Shown here one piece after another: positions 1 through 6,831 of a DNA stretch of 10,179 nucleotides. The notes under the pieces were generated by a model. It saw only the letters and a program-made list of their open reading frames with translations, searched no databases and had not been told where the DNA came from. Position 1 is the first letter of the stretch; each line of letters opens with the position of its first letter. The translations under genes were made by a program, and so were the position numbers. The DNA lies in contig CANIRI010000057.1 of the NCBI GenBank assembly GCA_947469815.1, forward strand, positions 1 to 10,179. The letters run 5' to 3'. This DNA comes from Comamonadaceae bacterium (GTDB taxonomy: Bacteria > Pseudomonadota > Gammaproteobacteria > Burkholderiales > Burkholderiaceae_C).

Positions 1-2029
1 CGAGGCCGGCTGCGGCAGCAGCTTCCCACTGCGCGCGCGCCTTATCCAAAGCGGACGCATCCTGGTCGCGGCTGCGCCAGCCCATGACGCCCAGGTTGTA
101 TTGCGCGGCCAGCTGGTTCTGTGCGGCGGCCTTGGCGTACCAGTGTGCGGCCAAGGCCTGGTCCCCCGGCGTACCCTGTCCCAGGTCGTACATCAGGGCG
201 AGGTTGAACTGGGCCGCAGCGTCGCCGCTGTCCGCAAGGCTGCGGTAGTTATCCAGAATGCGGCGGAAGTCGGGTTGGAAATCACGGCTGTCTGCGTGCA
301 TCAAGGTGTACTGCTGCAGTGCGCCCGGATGACCCTGGTCGGCCGCCGCGCGAAGCAAGGCGCTCGCCTCCAGTAACGCAAAAGAGGCTTGCTTAGACGC
401 TGCACCGTCGCGCACGGCCGGGTTTTCCTGCGCCAGCAACATGCCCAGTGCGTACTGGGCGCTGGGGTCACCCGCCTCGGCGGCGGCCTGGTAGTGGGTG
501 GCGGCTTCCCACACGTCAACCGGCGTACCCTGGCCCAGCGCGTACAGAACACCCAGGTTGTGGTGCGCCTGGGCGCAACCGAGTTCAGCCGCTGCGCGCA
601 AACTGCTGACCGCGCGCGGGATGTCGCGGGCAAAGGCATGGCCGTCCTCACGGCTACCGCCGGGCACGGCGTCGGCTGCGCCGTCGCTGGCCGATGCGTA
701 GATCACGCCCAGGTTGAACCAGGCGTCGGCGTGGTTTTTCAGGGCAGCGGGCTCAAAGCACAGGGCCGCCTGCGCCGCGTCGGCCGGCACACCCCAACCC
801 TGGGCATACATGACGCCCACGGTGTACAGCGCCTCGGCGTTGCCAGCATCGGCCGATTGGCGCAGCAAGTCAAAGGCCTGGGCATAACGCTGCGGCGCGT
901 CGGGGGACTGCAACAACAAAAGGCCCCAGTTGCAACGGGCCAGGGCGTCGCCTTGATCCGCCGAACGGCGGTACCACTGTGCCGCGAGCACCGGATCGGC
1001 GCTGACGCCTGCGCCCATGGCGTACACCGCGCCCAGGTTGCACTGGGCACCGGCATGGCCCAAGTCGGCAGCGGCCTGGTAATGCTGTCGCGCGGCAGCC
1101 AGATCCACCGCCCCCGCGTCCCCGCTGTGCGCTAAGCAACCCAGCACAAAGTGGGCCTCAGCCAAGCCCAAGGCCGCACTCCGCTGATAACCGGCTACGG
1201 CTTCAGCGAGATCGTGCGGGAGGTGATCGCCTTGCACGCTGAGAACGGCCAAATTGAAGATCGCCTGCGGGTGCTCCTGGGCAGCCGCAGCCCGGTAGCA
1301 GTCGACGGCTTTTTCCATGTCGGGCTCACAGCCCTGCCCGTTGGCATACATGACACCCAAGTTGAACTGGGCGCAAGCCAAGCCGCTTTGCGAAGCCTGC
1401 GTGTAAAGGTCGTGGGCCTCAGCCAAGTCGGGATCTGCGCCCTGACCCTGGGCGTGCATCAAAGCCAGATTGAACTGGGCCGCCGCATCGCCTTGACCGG
1501 CCGCCAGGGCGTACCACTTGCGCGCCTGCACCAGATCCTGGGGCACAGCCGGAGGGTGGCCTTGCGACAACAGCAAGCCCAGCTTGACTTGCGCATAGGC
1601 ATGGCCTTGCGCAGCGGCAGATTCGTACCACTTGAGGGCCTGCACCAGATCCTGCGGCAAACCGTCGCCCTGGGCGTAGATCAAGCCCAAATGAAACTGT
1701 GCGGTGGCATCGCCCTGCGCCGCGGCTTTGGCAAACCAATGCGCTGCACGGGCACTGTCCTGCGGCGCGCCCTGGCCGTTGGCATACATAAAGCCCAGGT
1801 TGGTTTGCACATCCGACAGCCCTTGCTCGGCGGCACGCTCGTACCACTCCAAAGCCATCGCGTCGTCGCGGGCAACGCCTTGGCCGTTGGCATACATGAA
1901 TCCCAGGTTGTATTGCGCCGGGGCGTAGCCCTGGTCAGCAGCCAGGCGATACCACTTGAGGGCCTCCCGGTAATCCTGGTTCACGCCCTGGCCGTTGGCG
2001 TACATAAAGCCCAGGTTGTTTTGCGCGGC
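1..2029 (-). repeat. Tandem Sel1-coding repeats, about 108-bp unit
   Basis: About 18 successive units code for Sel1 repeats of roughly 36 residues. The three N-terminal units are also alike at DNA level: near-identical blocks reading GTTGGCRTACATRAA on the plus strand begin at 1778, 1886 and 1994, exactly 108 bp apart. Toward position 1 the units diverge and vary in length. These are coding repeats of a solenoid protein, not a mobile or CRISPR-type array. Confidence 0.85.
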
Positions 2030-2128
2030 CGCATAGTCCAGCGAGGCCAGGGGCCGCGAAATGCGCAGCGCGTTGGCGAAGTCGCCCCTGCGGTAGGCTG
2101 CGTTGGCGTCGTCGAGCAGGGTTTTCAC
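1..2128 (-). CDS. Large Sel1-repeat protein, 3' end beyond window
   Basis: I translated this frame from 2128 to the window edge and found 709 codons with no stop, so the C-terminus lies outside. The protein is built almost wholly of Sel1-like (TPR-related) repeats, about 18 in view, following a short N-terminal stretch of roughly 33 residues. Typical units carry NLGFMYANGQG followed by WYxxAAxQG. Sel1 repeats form alpha-alpha solenoids that act as protein-protein scaffolds; nothing catalytic is visible. There is no signal peptide or membrane segment, so a cytoplasmic location is likely. The start is GTG at 2128: an in-frame TGA lies 24 nt upstream and no other start codon falls between them. 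No clear Shine-Dalgarno is present, so translation may depend on the small gene ending 19 nt upstream. The first three repeats are near-consensus. Later ones are degenerate, and two carry insertions (around 610-700 and 375-450). The binding partner cannot be predicted. Confidence 0.88.
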   Translation of the reverse strand, partial: MKTLLDDANAAYRRGDFANALRISRPLASLDYAAAQNNLGFMYANGQGVNQDYREALKWYRLAADQGYAPAQYNLGFMYANGQGVARDDAMALEWYERAAEQGLSDVQTNLGFMYANGQGAPQDSARAAHWFAKAAAQGDATAQFHLGLIYAQGDGLPQDLVQALKWYESAAAQGHAYAQVKLGLLLSQGHPPAVPQDLVQARKWYALAAGQGDAAAQFNLALMHAQGQGADPDLAEAHDLYTQASQSGLACAQFNLGVMYANGQGCEPDMEKAVDCYRAAAAQEHPQAIFNLAVLSVQGDHLPHDLAEAVAGYQRSAALGLAEAHFVLGCLAHSGDAGAVDLAAARQHYQAAADLGHAGAQCNLGAVYAMGAGVSADPVLAAQWYRRSADQGDALARCNWGLLLLQSPDAPQRYAQAFDLLRQSADAGNAEALYTVGVMYAQGWGVPADAAQAALCFEPAALKNHADAWFNLGVIYASASDGAADAVPGGSREDGHAFARDIPRAVSSLRAAAELGCAQAHHNLGVLYALGQGTPVDVWEAATHYQAAAEAGDPSAQYALGMLLAQENPAVRDGAASKQASFALLEASALLRAAADQGHPGALQQYTLMHADSRDFQPDFRRILDNYRSLADSGDAAAQFNLALMYDLGQGTPGDQALAAHWYAKAAAQNQLAAQYNLGVMGWRSRDQDASALDKARAQWEAAAAAGL

Positions 2129-2147
2129 GGCAGGTGCGCGGGTCGAT

Positions 2148-2360
2148 TCACTCTTGCGGGGTCAGGATAGGGCCCAGCGCCAGGTGCTGCGGGCGATGCC
2201 ACTGGTGCACCGTGGTATGCAGGCGTTGCGGGTGCGGGACATGCAATTCGTGGGAGACGATATGCGCCGTCAAGGGCTGGGGGTCCTCGTAATTGGCGCG
2301 CGGCAGATGCGCCTGCGCCTGCATGTGCTGCGCGGGTGCCAGTGGATGCAATGGGCTCAT
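2148..2360 (-). CDS. Small His/Pro-rich protein, function unknown
   Basis: This is a 70-residue reading frame between the WDW-repeat gene and the large Sel1 gene, on the same strand. I chose the ATG at 2360 because AAGGA (2368-2372) sits 7 nt upstream, a well-placed Shine-Dalgarno. An in-frame ATG at 2384 would add eight residues but has no spaced ribosome site. The product has 11 histidines and many prolines, for example VSHELHVPHPQRLHTTVHQW, and no cysteine pairs, membrane helix or signal peptide. I do not recognise a family. The His-rich stretch might bind metal, but no standard site is visible. It ends 19 nt before the GTG of the Sel1 gene, so it may couple that gene's translation. It could instead be a chance frame in an operon spacer; the good ribosome site and its position argue for a real gene. 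Confidence 0.5.
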   Translation of the reverse strand: MSPLHPLAPAQHMQAQAHLPRANYEDPQPLTAHIVSHELHVPHPQRLHTTVHQWHRPQHLALGPILTPQE

Positions 2361-2367
2361 TCCGGAA

Positions 2368-2372
2368 TCCTT
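2368..2372 (-). promoter_or_regulatory. Shine-Dalgarno of the small His-rich gene
   Basis: Read on the minus strand this is AAGGA, 7 nt before the ATG at 2360. It decides the start in favour of 2360 over the in-frame ATG at 2384, which has only GGGG one base away. Confidence 0.55.
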
Positions 2373-2389
2373 GGGAGTGGGCATACCCC

Positions 2390-2420
2390 GCGCCGACCGG
2401 CGTGTGTTACCGGACGGCGC
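2390..2420 (-). other. Strong intercistronic RNA hairpin
   Basis: On the minus strand GCGCCG-T-CCGG pairs with CCGG-T-CGGCGC across a 9-nt loop, giving 6 + 4 G/C pairs with one T-T mismatch. It lies 31 nt past the stop of the WDW-repeat gene and 29 nt before the start of the small gene. No T-run follows, so it is not a canonical intrinsic terminator. It could partly terminate transcription, protect the 3' end of the upstream message, or mark an RNA processing site that sets different levels for the two halves of the operon. Confidence 0.6.
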
Positions 2421-2451
2421 AAAGCGGCAAGACGAGGCTATTCAAGCCCAT

Positions 2452-3969
2452 CTACGCAAAATTCGCGCCCGGCAAGATATCGCCGCTGTCCAAGGATGCC
2501 AGCAGCGTGCCCACCGCCTCTGCCGGGAGGACGCACACCCCGAAATCCTGGTGCTGCGCGACCAAATGCGCAAAAGCATGGGCAGCGCATTGCCGGTACA
2601 GCGCCTGGGACCACGGCAAAGCCGCCTGCCCACTCAAGGTGGCCCAATTCCAACGATCGGCGTAGCGCTGGATGAATGCAGCCAAGGCATCGGGGCCCGC
2701 CGCTTCTATTGCCAGCGCCGCAAACAAGGCCGGGTTGGCGCTCAGGCGCTCCCAATCCCATTGGTCAGCGAATGCCTCTACCCAGACCTGCGACCAAGGC
2801 ATGGCCTCGTTCTGGCTCAGGCCCGCCCAGTCCCAGCGCTCGGCGTGGGCGGCCAGCATCGCCGCCGCACCGTCCTGCGACCACGGCAGGGCAGGGTTCC
2901 AGCTCAGTTTGTCCCAGTCCCAATCCCCGGCCCAGCGGGCCACCAGCGCCGGGCTCCAGGGCAGCGCCGGGTTTTCGCTCAAGGCTTCCCAGTCCCAGCG
3001 CTCCGCATAACGCTCCAGCAGCGGTTCGCTCCACCAGGGCGCGGTGTTGGCGCTCAAGGCCTGCCAATCCCAACGTTCCTCCCAGCGCAGCAGCAAAGCC
3101 TCATCCCATGGCAGCGCGGCATTGGCGCTCAGGGCCTTCCAATCCCAGCGCGCGGCGAATTGCGCCAGCAGCTCGGCGTTCCAGCGCAGCAAGCGGCGTT
3201 GGCTCAAAGCGGTCCAGTCCCAGTTGTCGGCATAGGCCTGCAACAGTGCGGCGTCGGCGGCGATTTGGGTGTTGCGGCTCAGCCAGGACCAGTTCCAAAA
3301 GGGCGCAAATTCAGCCACTACGTCGGCATCCAGCGGCAAGCCGGGGTTGGCGCTCAAGCCCGTCCAATCCCAGCGCTCGGCAAAACGCGTCATCAGCGGC
3401 ATATTCCAGGGCAGCCCGTCGTTCCAGCTCAAGCCCACCCAATCCCACAGGTGGGTGTTACCGGTAATCAGCGTCCCCGTCCAGGGCAGCTCGGCATTGC
3501 GGCTGAGCACCCGCCAGTCCCATAGCGGGGCGAAGGTCTCCAGCAATTCCAGACTCCAGGGCAAAGCCGGGTTGGCGCTGAGCAGCCCCCAGTTCCAGCG
3601 CCGCACAAAGGACTGCAGCAAAGCGCCGGACCAGGGCAGGTGGCGGTTTTTGCTCAAGCTGTCCCAGTCCCAGCAATCCTCAAACTGGCTCAGCAAATCC
3701 AGCGACCACGGTATCGCCGCGCTGGCGCTCAGGCGCCGCCAGTCCCAGCGCATGGCGTGCGCAGCCAGCATGTCCGCATCCAGCGGGTACTGGTTTTGCA
3801 CGCAGTGCTGCAACAAGGGCAGATGGGCTTCGAAAAATACCCGTGTCTCGCGCTGCTGCACGTCGTCCAGGGTTTGCGCCACCAAGTCCAGTCGGTTGGC
3901 GCTGGCCAGCGTGAGCGCCTGCGTGGCCACGGTGCGCAAGGCGCTGCCTGGCAGGACCGTCTCAGGCAT
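2452..3969 (-). CDS. WDW-repeat protein (fifteen mostly 25-residue repeats)
   Basis: This 505-residue protein is dominated by a tandem repeat of consensus W-[DN]-W-x-x-L-S-x-N-x-x-L-P-W-S-x-x-L-L-x-x-F. The W-x-W motif falls at residues 75, 100, 125, 150, 175, 200, 225, 250, 275, 300, 325 and 350, an exact 25-residue period, then at 379, 404 and 440 after small insertions. Residues 60-74 look like a half unit, and about 60 N-terminal residues and 40 C-terminal residues flank the array. There is no signal peptide, membrane helix or enzyme motif. It is probably a cytoplasmic solenoid or binding scaffold. I recall similar W-D-W-x-x-L-S repeats in giant-virus proteins and some bacterial hypotheticals, but I cannot name a family or function. 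The start ATG at 3969 overlaps the upstream J-domain gene by 8 nt. An upstream extension to 4035 would run deep inside that gene and is less likely. Confidence 0.88.
   Translation of the reverse strand: MPETVLPGSALRTVATQALTLASANRLDLVAQTLDDVQQRETRVFFEAHLPLLQHCVQNQYPLDADMLAAHAMRWDWRRLSASAAIPWSLDLLSQFEDCWDWDSLSKNRHLPWSGALLQSFVRRWNWGLLSANPALPWSLELLETFAPLWDWRVLSRNAELPWTGTLITGNTHLWDWVGLSWNDGLPWNMPLMTRFAERWDWTGLSANPGLPLDADVVAEFAPFWNWSWLSRNTQIAADAALLQAYADNWDWTALSQRRLLRWNAELLAQFAARWDWKALSANAALPWDEALLLRWEERWDWQALSANTAPWWSEPLLERYAERWDWEALSENPALPWSPALVARWAGDWDWDKLSWNPALPWSQDGAAAMLAAHAERWDWAGLSQNEAMPWSQVWVEAFADQWDWERLSANPALFAALAIEAAGPDALAAFIQRYADRWNWATLSGQAALPWSQALYRQCAAHAFAHLVAQHQDFGVCVLPAEAVGTLLASLDSGDILPGANFA
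2578..3747 (-). repeat. Tandem 75-bp WDW-coding repeats
   Basis: Fifteen coding units, of which the first eleven are exactly 75 bp. On the plus strand the recurring signature is CCAGTCCCA or CCAATCCCA (Trp-Asp-Trp in reverse), preceded by the Leu-Ser codons. Third positions differ between units, so the repeats look maintained by protein-level selection and not like a recent slippage expansion. The last units carry extra residues (4 before unit 13, 11 before unit 15). Confidence 0.85.
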
Positions 3970-5308
3970 GCGCCATCGGGTCTGGCGCAGAAGCGCCGTG
4001 GGTTTGCAGCACCGCCTCGAAACGCTGCAGCTCACCTTGCAAATACTGCTGCTGCTGGGCGAACCACAGATCCCAATTGGGCTGGCTGCTCAAGGTGCGC
4101 CATGTTGCCGAGGTGCGCAGCGCCTCCAGCGCCTCATGGCGCTGGCCCAAAGCGCTGCGCAGGGCGCGCAAGCGCGCCTCCAGCGCGGCCTGTTCCTCTT
4201 GCGCAGCATGGGTATCCGCTTCTTGCGCCAAACCTCCCGCTTCGGGCTGTTGGGTGTCGCCGGCTGCCTGCGCTTGAAAGCCGGCACGGGCTACGGATTC
4301 CTGCAGTGCATACAAAGCCGCCATATCGCCCCGGCGGTAACTGGTTTGCAGCGATTGGAACAACTGCGCAGCGCGGCTCTGGTCCGCATCGGCAACCCGG
4401 TCCGGGTGGCACTGCATGGCCAGTTTGCGGTAGAGCTGCTTGAGCTGGTCCAGGGCGTCATCGTCCAGCGCCGCCGGGCCGGTTTCCTGGTCGGCGGCGG
4501 CCTGCGCCGCTTCGTAATCGCTCCAGCGCTGCTGCGCGGCACGGGCCTCCTCGCGCGCGGCCTGGTCTTGCAGGGCCAGTTGCTGGAGGTACAGGGCTTT
4601 GGCACGCAGATAGTCGCGCATCAAGGGGCCTAGCGACTGCTCTTGCGCGTGGTCAAACAGGGCCATCTGGCGCTGGGTTTCGGCAATTTCAGCCTGGGTC
4701 GCCAACGCGTGGTTTTGCAACACCCGCGCCAACCAGGCCTGTTGCGCTGCGCTGCCGCCTTGCCGTAGCTGGATAGCACTCACGGTCGAGGCAGCATCAC
4801 CAGCGTCCGCGTTGTTCAGGCACCAGCCCGCCTCTTCATCGATGACCTGCCGGGTCTGGCGCACAAAATCGGCGTCACCCCAGCCCACCAAGCCGGGCAC
4901 TTCAGAGGCGTCATCGGCAGGGCAAGTACCCGCACCGAGTTTGCCGGTGAACACACAAGCATCGTCGAGAACCACAGCCAGTGCGGGAAAAGAAGCATCC
5001 GCGTGGGGCCCATCTGACGCAGCCTGTCGCCAGGCCATCTGACCGCCGATTGCGCTCAAGCGCTCCCAGGCGATGGCAGATTGGCGGTTCAAGGCGGTAT
5101 CGGGTAGCGACAGGTGCACCTGCAAGCCCTGGCGCCGGCATTGCACCAAAGCGTCGAACACCAAACGCGCAAGCGTGTGTTTGCAACGCAGGATCACGCG
5201 GCTGCGGGTACGGGCCAGTGCATCTTCCAGTTGCGCCCATTCCTGATGGAAAAACGCCTGCGGCGCACCGCCGTCCGGGTGCTCCCTTGCAAAAGCCGAC
5301 TCAGTCAT
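3962..5308 (-). CDS. J-domain protein with PLD-like N-terminus
   Basis: The protein has 448 residues. A J domain lies near residues 285-337: the helix LKQLYRKLAMQC is followed by the invariant HPD tripeptide at 301-303, the motif that stimulates Hsp70 ATPase in DnaJ-family co-chaperones. Residues 20-165 resemble a phospholipase-D-like fold (strand VILRCKHTL, then LVFDALVQCRRQGLQVHLSL). Where an HxK(x4)D motif is expected, around 108-115, His and Lys appear as Pro108 and Leu110 and only Asp115 remains, so this part is probably inactive. Residues 190-270 and 370-435 are Ala/Gln/Glu-rich helices, likely coiled coil. No signal peptide or membrane segment is seen. The ATG at 5308 overlaps the upstream Sel1 stop by 8 nt. 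I reject extending to 5437, since that adds 43 Arg-rich residues inside the Sel1 gene. The J-domain call is firm; the PLD-like call is tentative. Confidence 0.85.
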   Translation of the reverse strand: MTESAFAREHPDGGAPQAFFHQEWAQLEDALARTRSRVILRCKHTLARLVFDALVQCRRQGLQVHLSLPDTALNRQSAIAWERLSAIGGQMAWRQAASDGPHADASFPALAVVLDDACVFTGKLGAGTCPADDASEVPGLVGWGDADFVRQTRQVIDEEAGWCLNNADAGDAASTVSAIQLRQGGSAAQQAWLARVLQNHALATQAEIAETQRQMALFDHAQEQSLGPLMRDYLRAKALYLQQLALQDQAAREEARAAQQRWSDYEAAQAAADQETGPAALDDDALDQLKQLYRKLAMQCHPDRVADADQSRAAQLFQSLQTSYRRGDMAALYALQESVARAGFQAQAAGDTQQPEAGGLAQEADTHAAQEEQAALEARLRALRSALGQRHEALEALRTSATWRTLSSQPNWDLWFAQQQQYLQGELQRFEAVLQTHGASAPDPMAHA

Positions 5309-6626
5309 AGCCCTGCAGATTTTTCTTTTGTGCTTCGCGCGCCAGGTCCTGCGCCTGCGCGATGTGTTGCGCGGACATGCGTGAGGCCACAAACTCGCGT
5401 CCCTCCACCCCGGCGGTATTGCCGCCAGCCGCAGCAATGTTGAACCACATGTGCGCCTTCACAAAGTCCTGCAAGGTGCCTTCGCCTTTGGCGTACATCC
5501 AGCCCAAAGCGGCCTGCGCCGGTGCAAAGCCCATGGCCGCAGCGGCCCGGTAGGCGGCAAGGGCCTGCTGCAAGCGCGGGCCGCCCGGCTGCTCCCGCTG
5601 CTGCAACTGGCCCAAATTGAACCAAGCACTGGCTTCGCCCTGATCGGCTGCCAATTGCAACCACTGGCAAGCGACCTCGGCATTGGCCTGGGTGCCCTGG
5701 CCGTTGGCGATCAACACGCCCATCTGCAACTGGGCCACCGCGTCCCCTTGCTCGGCAGCCTGGCCGAACCAGCTCAGTGCCTGCCCGAAATCCTGCTCCA
5801 TGCCCTCGCCCAACAGTGCCATCACGCCCAGGTTGAATTGGGCTGAGACCTCGCCAAGACCCGCAGCGACGCGGTAATGTTCCGCTGCTTGCGCGGGATT
5901 GCGCGACACCCCGGCCCCGCTGCCATACATGACGCCCAGGTTGTAGTGCGCCGCGGGATCTGCCTGCGCGGCGGCCTTACCGTACCAATGCAAGGCCTGG
6001 TCAAAATCGCGCGCAGGGCCGACTGCCACGCTGTAGAGATGACCCAAATTGAATTGGGCCTGCACATGCCCCTGCTCAGCGGCGCGGGTGTACCAGTCGC
6101 GCGCCTGCGCCCAGTCCGGCGGATCCTGCTGGGCACTTAAAACGCCCATGCCGTATTGGGCCGCAGGCTCGCCCGACGCTGCCCCTTGGGTCAAATGGCT
6201 GCGAGCGCGCTCCGGGTCTGGCGGGACACCCTGACCGTTGGCAAACATGACACCTAGATTCGCGTGGGCCAGTGGGTCGCCTTGGGCAGCCGCTTGTTCA
6301 TACAGCGCGCGGGCCCGGTCAAAATCCTGCTCAACACCGATGCCGTTGGCATAAAACACCGCGAGTCGCGATTGGGCCGCAGGTTCGCCCTGGGCTGCAG
6401 CGGCTTCATACCAGCGGGCAGCCGACTCAAAGTCCTGTGGAACGCCCTGCCCGTGTGCGTGCATCACACCCAGATTGGATTGGGCCTGCGCCTGTCCGCG
6501 CAAGGCGGCCGATTCATAGCATTGCAGGGCTTTTCCAAAATCCTGCGGCACACCCAAACCTTGGGCGTACATGCTCCCCAGATTGGTCAGGGCGGCGCTG
6601 CGGGGATCTGCCAAAGCAAGGGTCAT
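5301..6626 (-). CDS. Sel1-repeat protein, 11 repeats, first gene of operon
   Basis: A 441-residue protein made of eleven Sel1 repeats (about residues 11-404), each with a NLGVMYAxGQGVxxD helix turn and a WYxxAAxQG helix. It ends in a short tail (405-441) with the RMSAQHIAQAQDLAREAQ pattern common at the end of Sel1 proteins. Such solenoids serve as adaptor or scaffold proteins. No signal peptide or membrane helix is visible, so it is probably cytoplasmic. The ATG at 6626 is the first possible start after an in-frame TAA 51 nt upstream. No Shine-Dalgarno is evident. Its stop overlaps the ATG of the J-domain gene by 8 nt, suggesting translational coupling. It shares its repeat type with the much larger Sel1 protein at the far end of the operon; the two may be paralogues with related partners. 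Confidence 0.92.
   Translation of the reverse strand: MTLALADPRSAALTNLGSMYAQGLGVPQDFGKALQCYESAALRGQAQAQSNLGVMHAHGQGVPQDFESAARWYEAAAAQGEPAAQSRLAVFYANGIGVEQDFDRARALYEQAAAQGDPLAHANLGVMFANGQGVPPDPERARSHLTQGAASGEPAAQYGMGVLSAQQDPPDWAQARDWYTRAAEQGHVQAQFNLGHLYSVAVGPARDFDQALHWYGKAAAQADPAAHYNLGVMYGSGAGVSRNPAQAAEHYRVAAGLGEVSAQFNLGVMALLGEGMEQDFGQALSWFGQAAEQGDAVAQLQMGVLIANGQGTQANAEVACQWLQLAADQGEASAWFNLGQLQQREQPGGPRLQQALAAYRAAAAMGFAPAQAALGWMYAKGEGTLQDFVKAHMWFNIAAAGGNTAGVEGREFVASRMSAQHIAQAQDLAREAQKKNLQGYD
5412..6596 (-). repeat. Eleven Sel1-coding repeats
   Basis: Eleven tandem units of about 36 codons (about 108 bp) lie inside the first Sel1 gene. The anchor motifs (LTNLGSMYA, QSNLGVMHA, QSRLAVFYA, HANLGVMFA, QYGMGVLSA, QFNLGHLYS, HYNLGVMYG, QFNLGVMAL, QLQMGVLIA, WFNLGQLQQ, QAALGWMYA) recur at 34- to 39-residue intervals. 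They are more regular than the units of the large Sel1 gene. Confidence 0.85.
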
Positions 6627-6671
6627 ATGCGGCTGCGCAACAAGGATGCAGTGGGGAAAATAGGTTGAAGC

Positions 6672-6686
6672 GCATTATGCAATCCA
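6672..6686 (-). promoter_or_regulatory. Possible sigma-54 promoter of the Sel1/J-domain operon
   Basis: Read on the minus strand, TGGATTGCATAATGC places GG and GC exactly ten bases apart, the essential -24/-12 geometry of sigma-54 promoters. The -24 box lacks the usual CAC after TGG, and the -12 box is ATGC in place of TTGC, so the match is imperfect. A start near 6660 would leave a leader of about 34 nt. The divergent neighbour encodes a sigma-54 activator, which makes the call more plausible. TTGACA occurs farther upstream (6706-6711) but has no good -10 at 16-18 nt. Confidence 0.3.
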
Positions 6687-6693
6687 GCGCAGG

Positions 6694-6747
6694 TGTCGAA
6701 AGCTTGTCAAATTTGCCGATTTACGAAAAAGTGTCCACTTGTCGACA
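6694..6747. promoter_or_regulatory. Cluster of four TGTCNA sites, candidate activator binding
   Basis: TGTCGA (6694-6699), TGTCAA (6705-6710), TGTCCA (6732-6737) and TGTCGACA (6740-6747, a perfect 8-bp palindrome) lie within 54 bp in the spacer between divergent genes. They are upstream of the sigma-54-like element, where enhancer-type sites would be expected. The palindrome also sits between the -35 and -10 of the candidate promoter for the activator gene. Binding by that activator is inferred only from position and recurrence. Confidence 0.3.
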
Positions 6748-6761
6748 GTCACTGCTATCAT
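6732..6761 (+). promoter_or_regulatory. Candidate sigma-70 promoter of the activator gene
   Basis: TGCTATCAT (6753-6761) is a good extended -10 element, with TG, one spacer base and TATCAT. The -35 region, TGTCCA at 18 bp, is poor, as is common with extended -10 promoters. Transcription would start near 6768, after the ATG at 6760, which supports a later translation start for the activator. Confidence 0.35.
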
Positions 6762-6831
6762 GCGGTTTCGTTGGAAAAAATGCATTCAGCATTCACACCC
6801 CCGGCCGTGGCCTCGTTCGCACACACACATT

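Noticed and set aside
389..1135. Plus-strand open frame (248 codons) near the left edge
   Set aside because: The minus strand here is an uninterrupted Sel1 frame with conserved repeat motifs; the plus frame is low-complexity.
1..2029. Regular 108-bp repeats as a possible CRISPR or satellite array
   Set aside because: The repeats are coding, encode Sel1 motifs in one frame and have no unique spacers.
1151..2170. Long plus-strand open frame (339 codons) opposite the large Sel1 gene
   Set aside because: It mirrors the Sel1 repeats of the opposite strand, has no family features, and the minus frame is a clear Sel1 protein. Long antisense frames are expected in GC-rich repeat genes.
2148..2384. 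Longer form of the small protein starting at ATG 2384
   Set aside because: No properly spaced ribosome site precedes it, whereas ATG 2360 has AAGGA at 7 nt.
2293..3525. Plus-strand open frame (410 codons) opposite the WDW gene
   Set aside because: Its internal periodicity is exactly the shadow of the 75-bp repeats, and it spans an operon spacer with a hairpin.
3269..4633. Plus-strand open frame (454 codons) across the WDW and J-domain genes
   Set aside because: It crosses the junction of two coupled genes on the other strand and lacks recognisable motifs.
5301..5437. Upstream extension of the J-domain protein by 43 residues
   Set aside because: It would lie wholly inside the Sel1 gene and adds Arg-rich residues unlike a natural N-terminus; the overlapping ATG at 5308 fits coupling.
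6706..6711. TTGACA on the minus strand as a sigma-70 -35 box for the Sel1 operon
   Set aside because: The nearest -10-like hexamer (CATAAT) is 25-26 nt away, too far, and the sequence at 16-18 nt is a poor -10.
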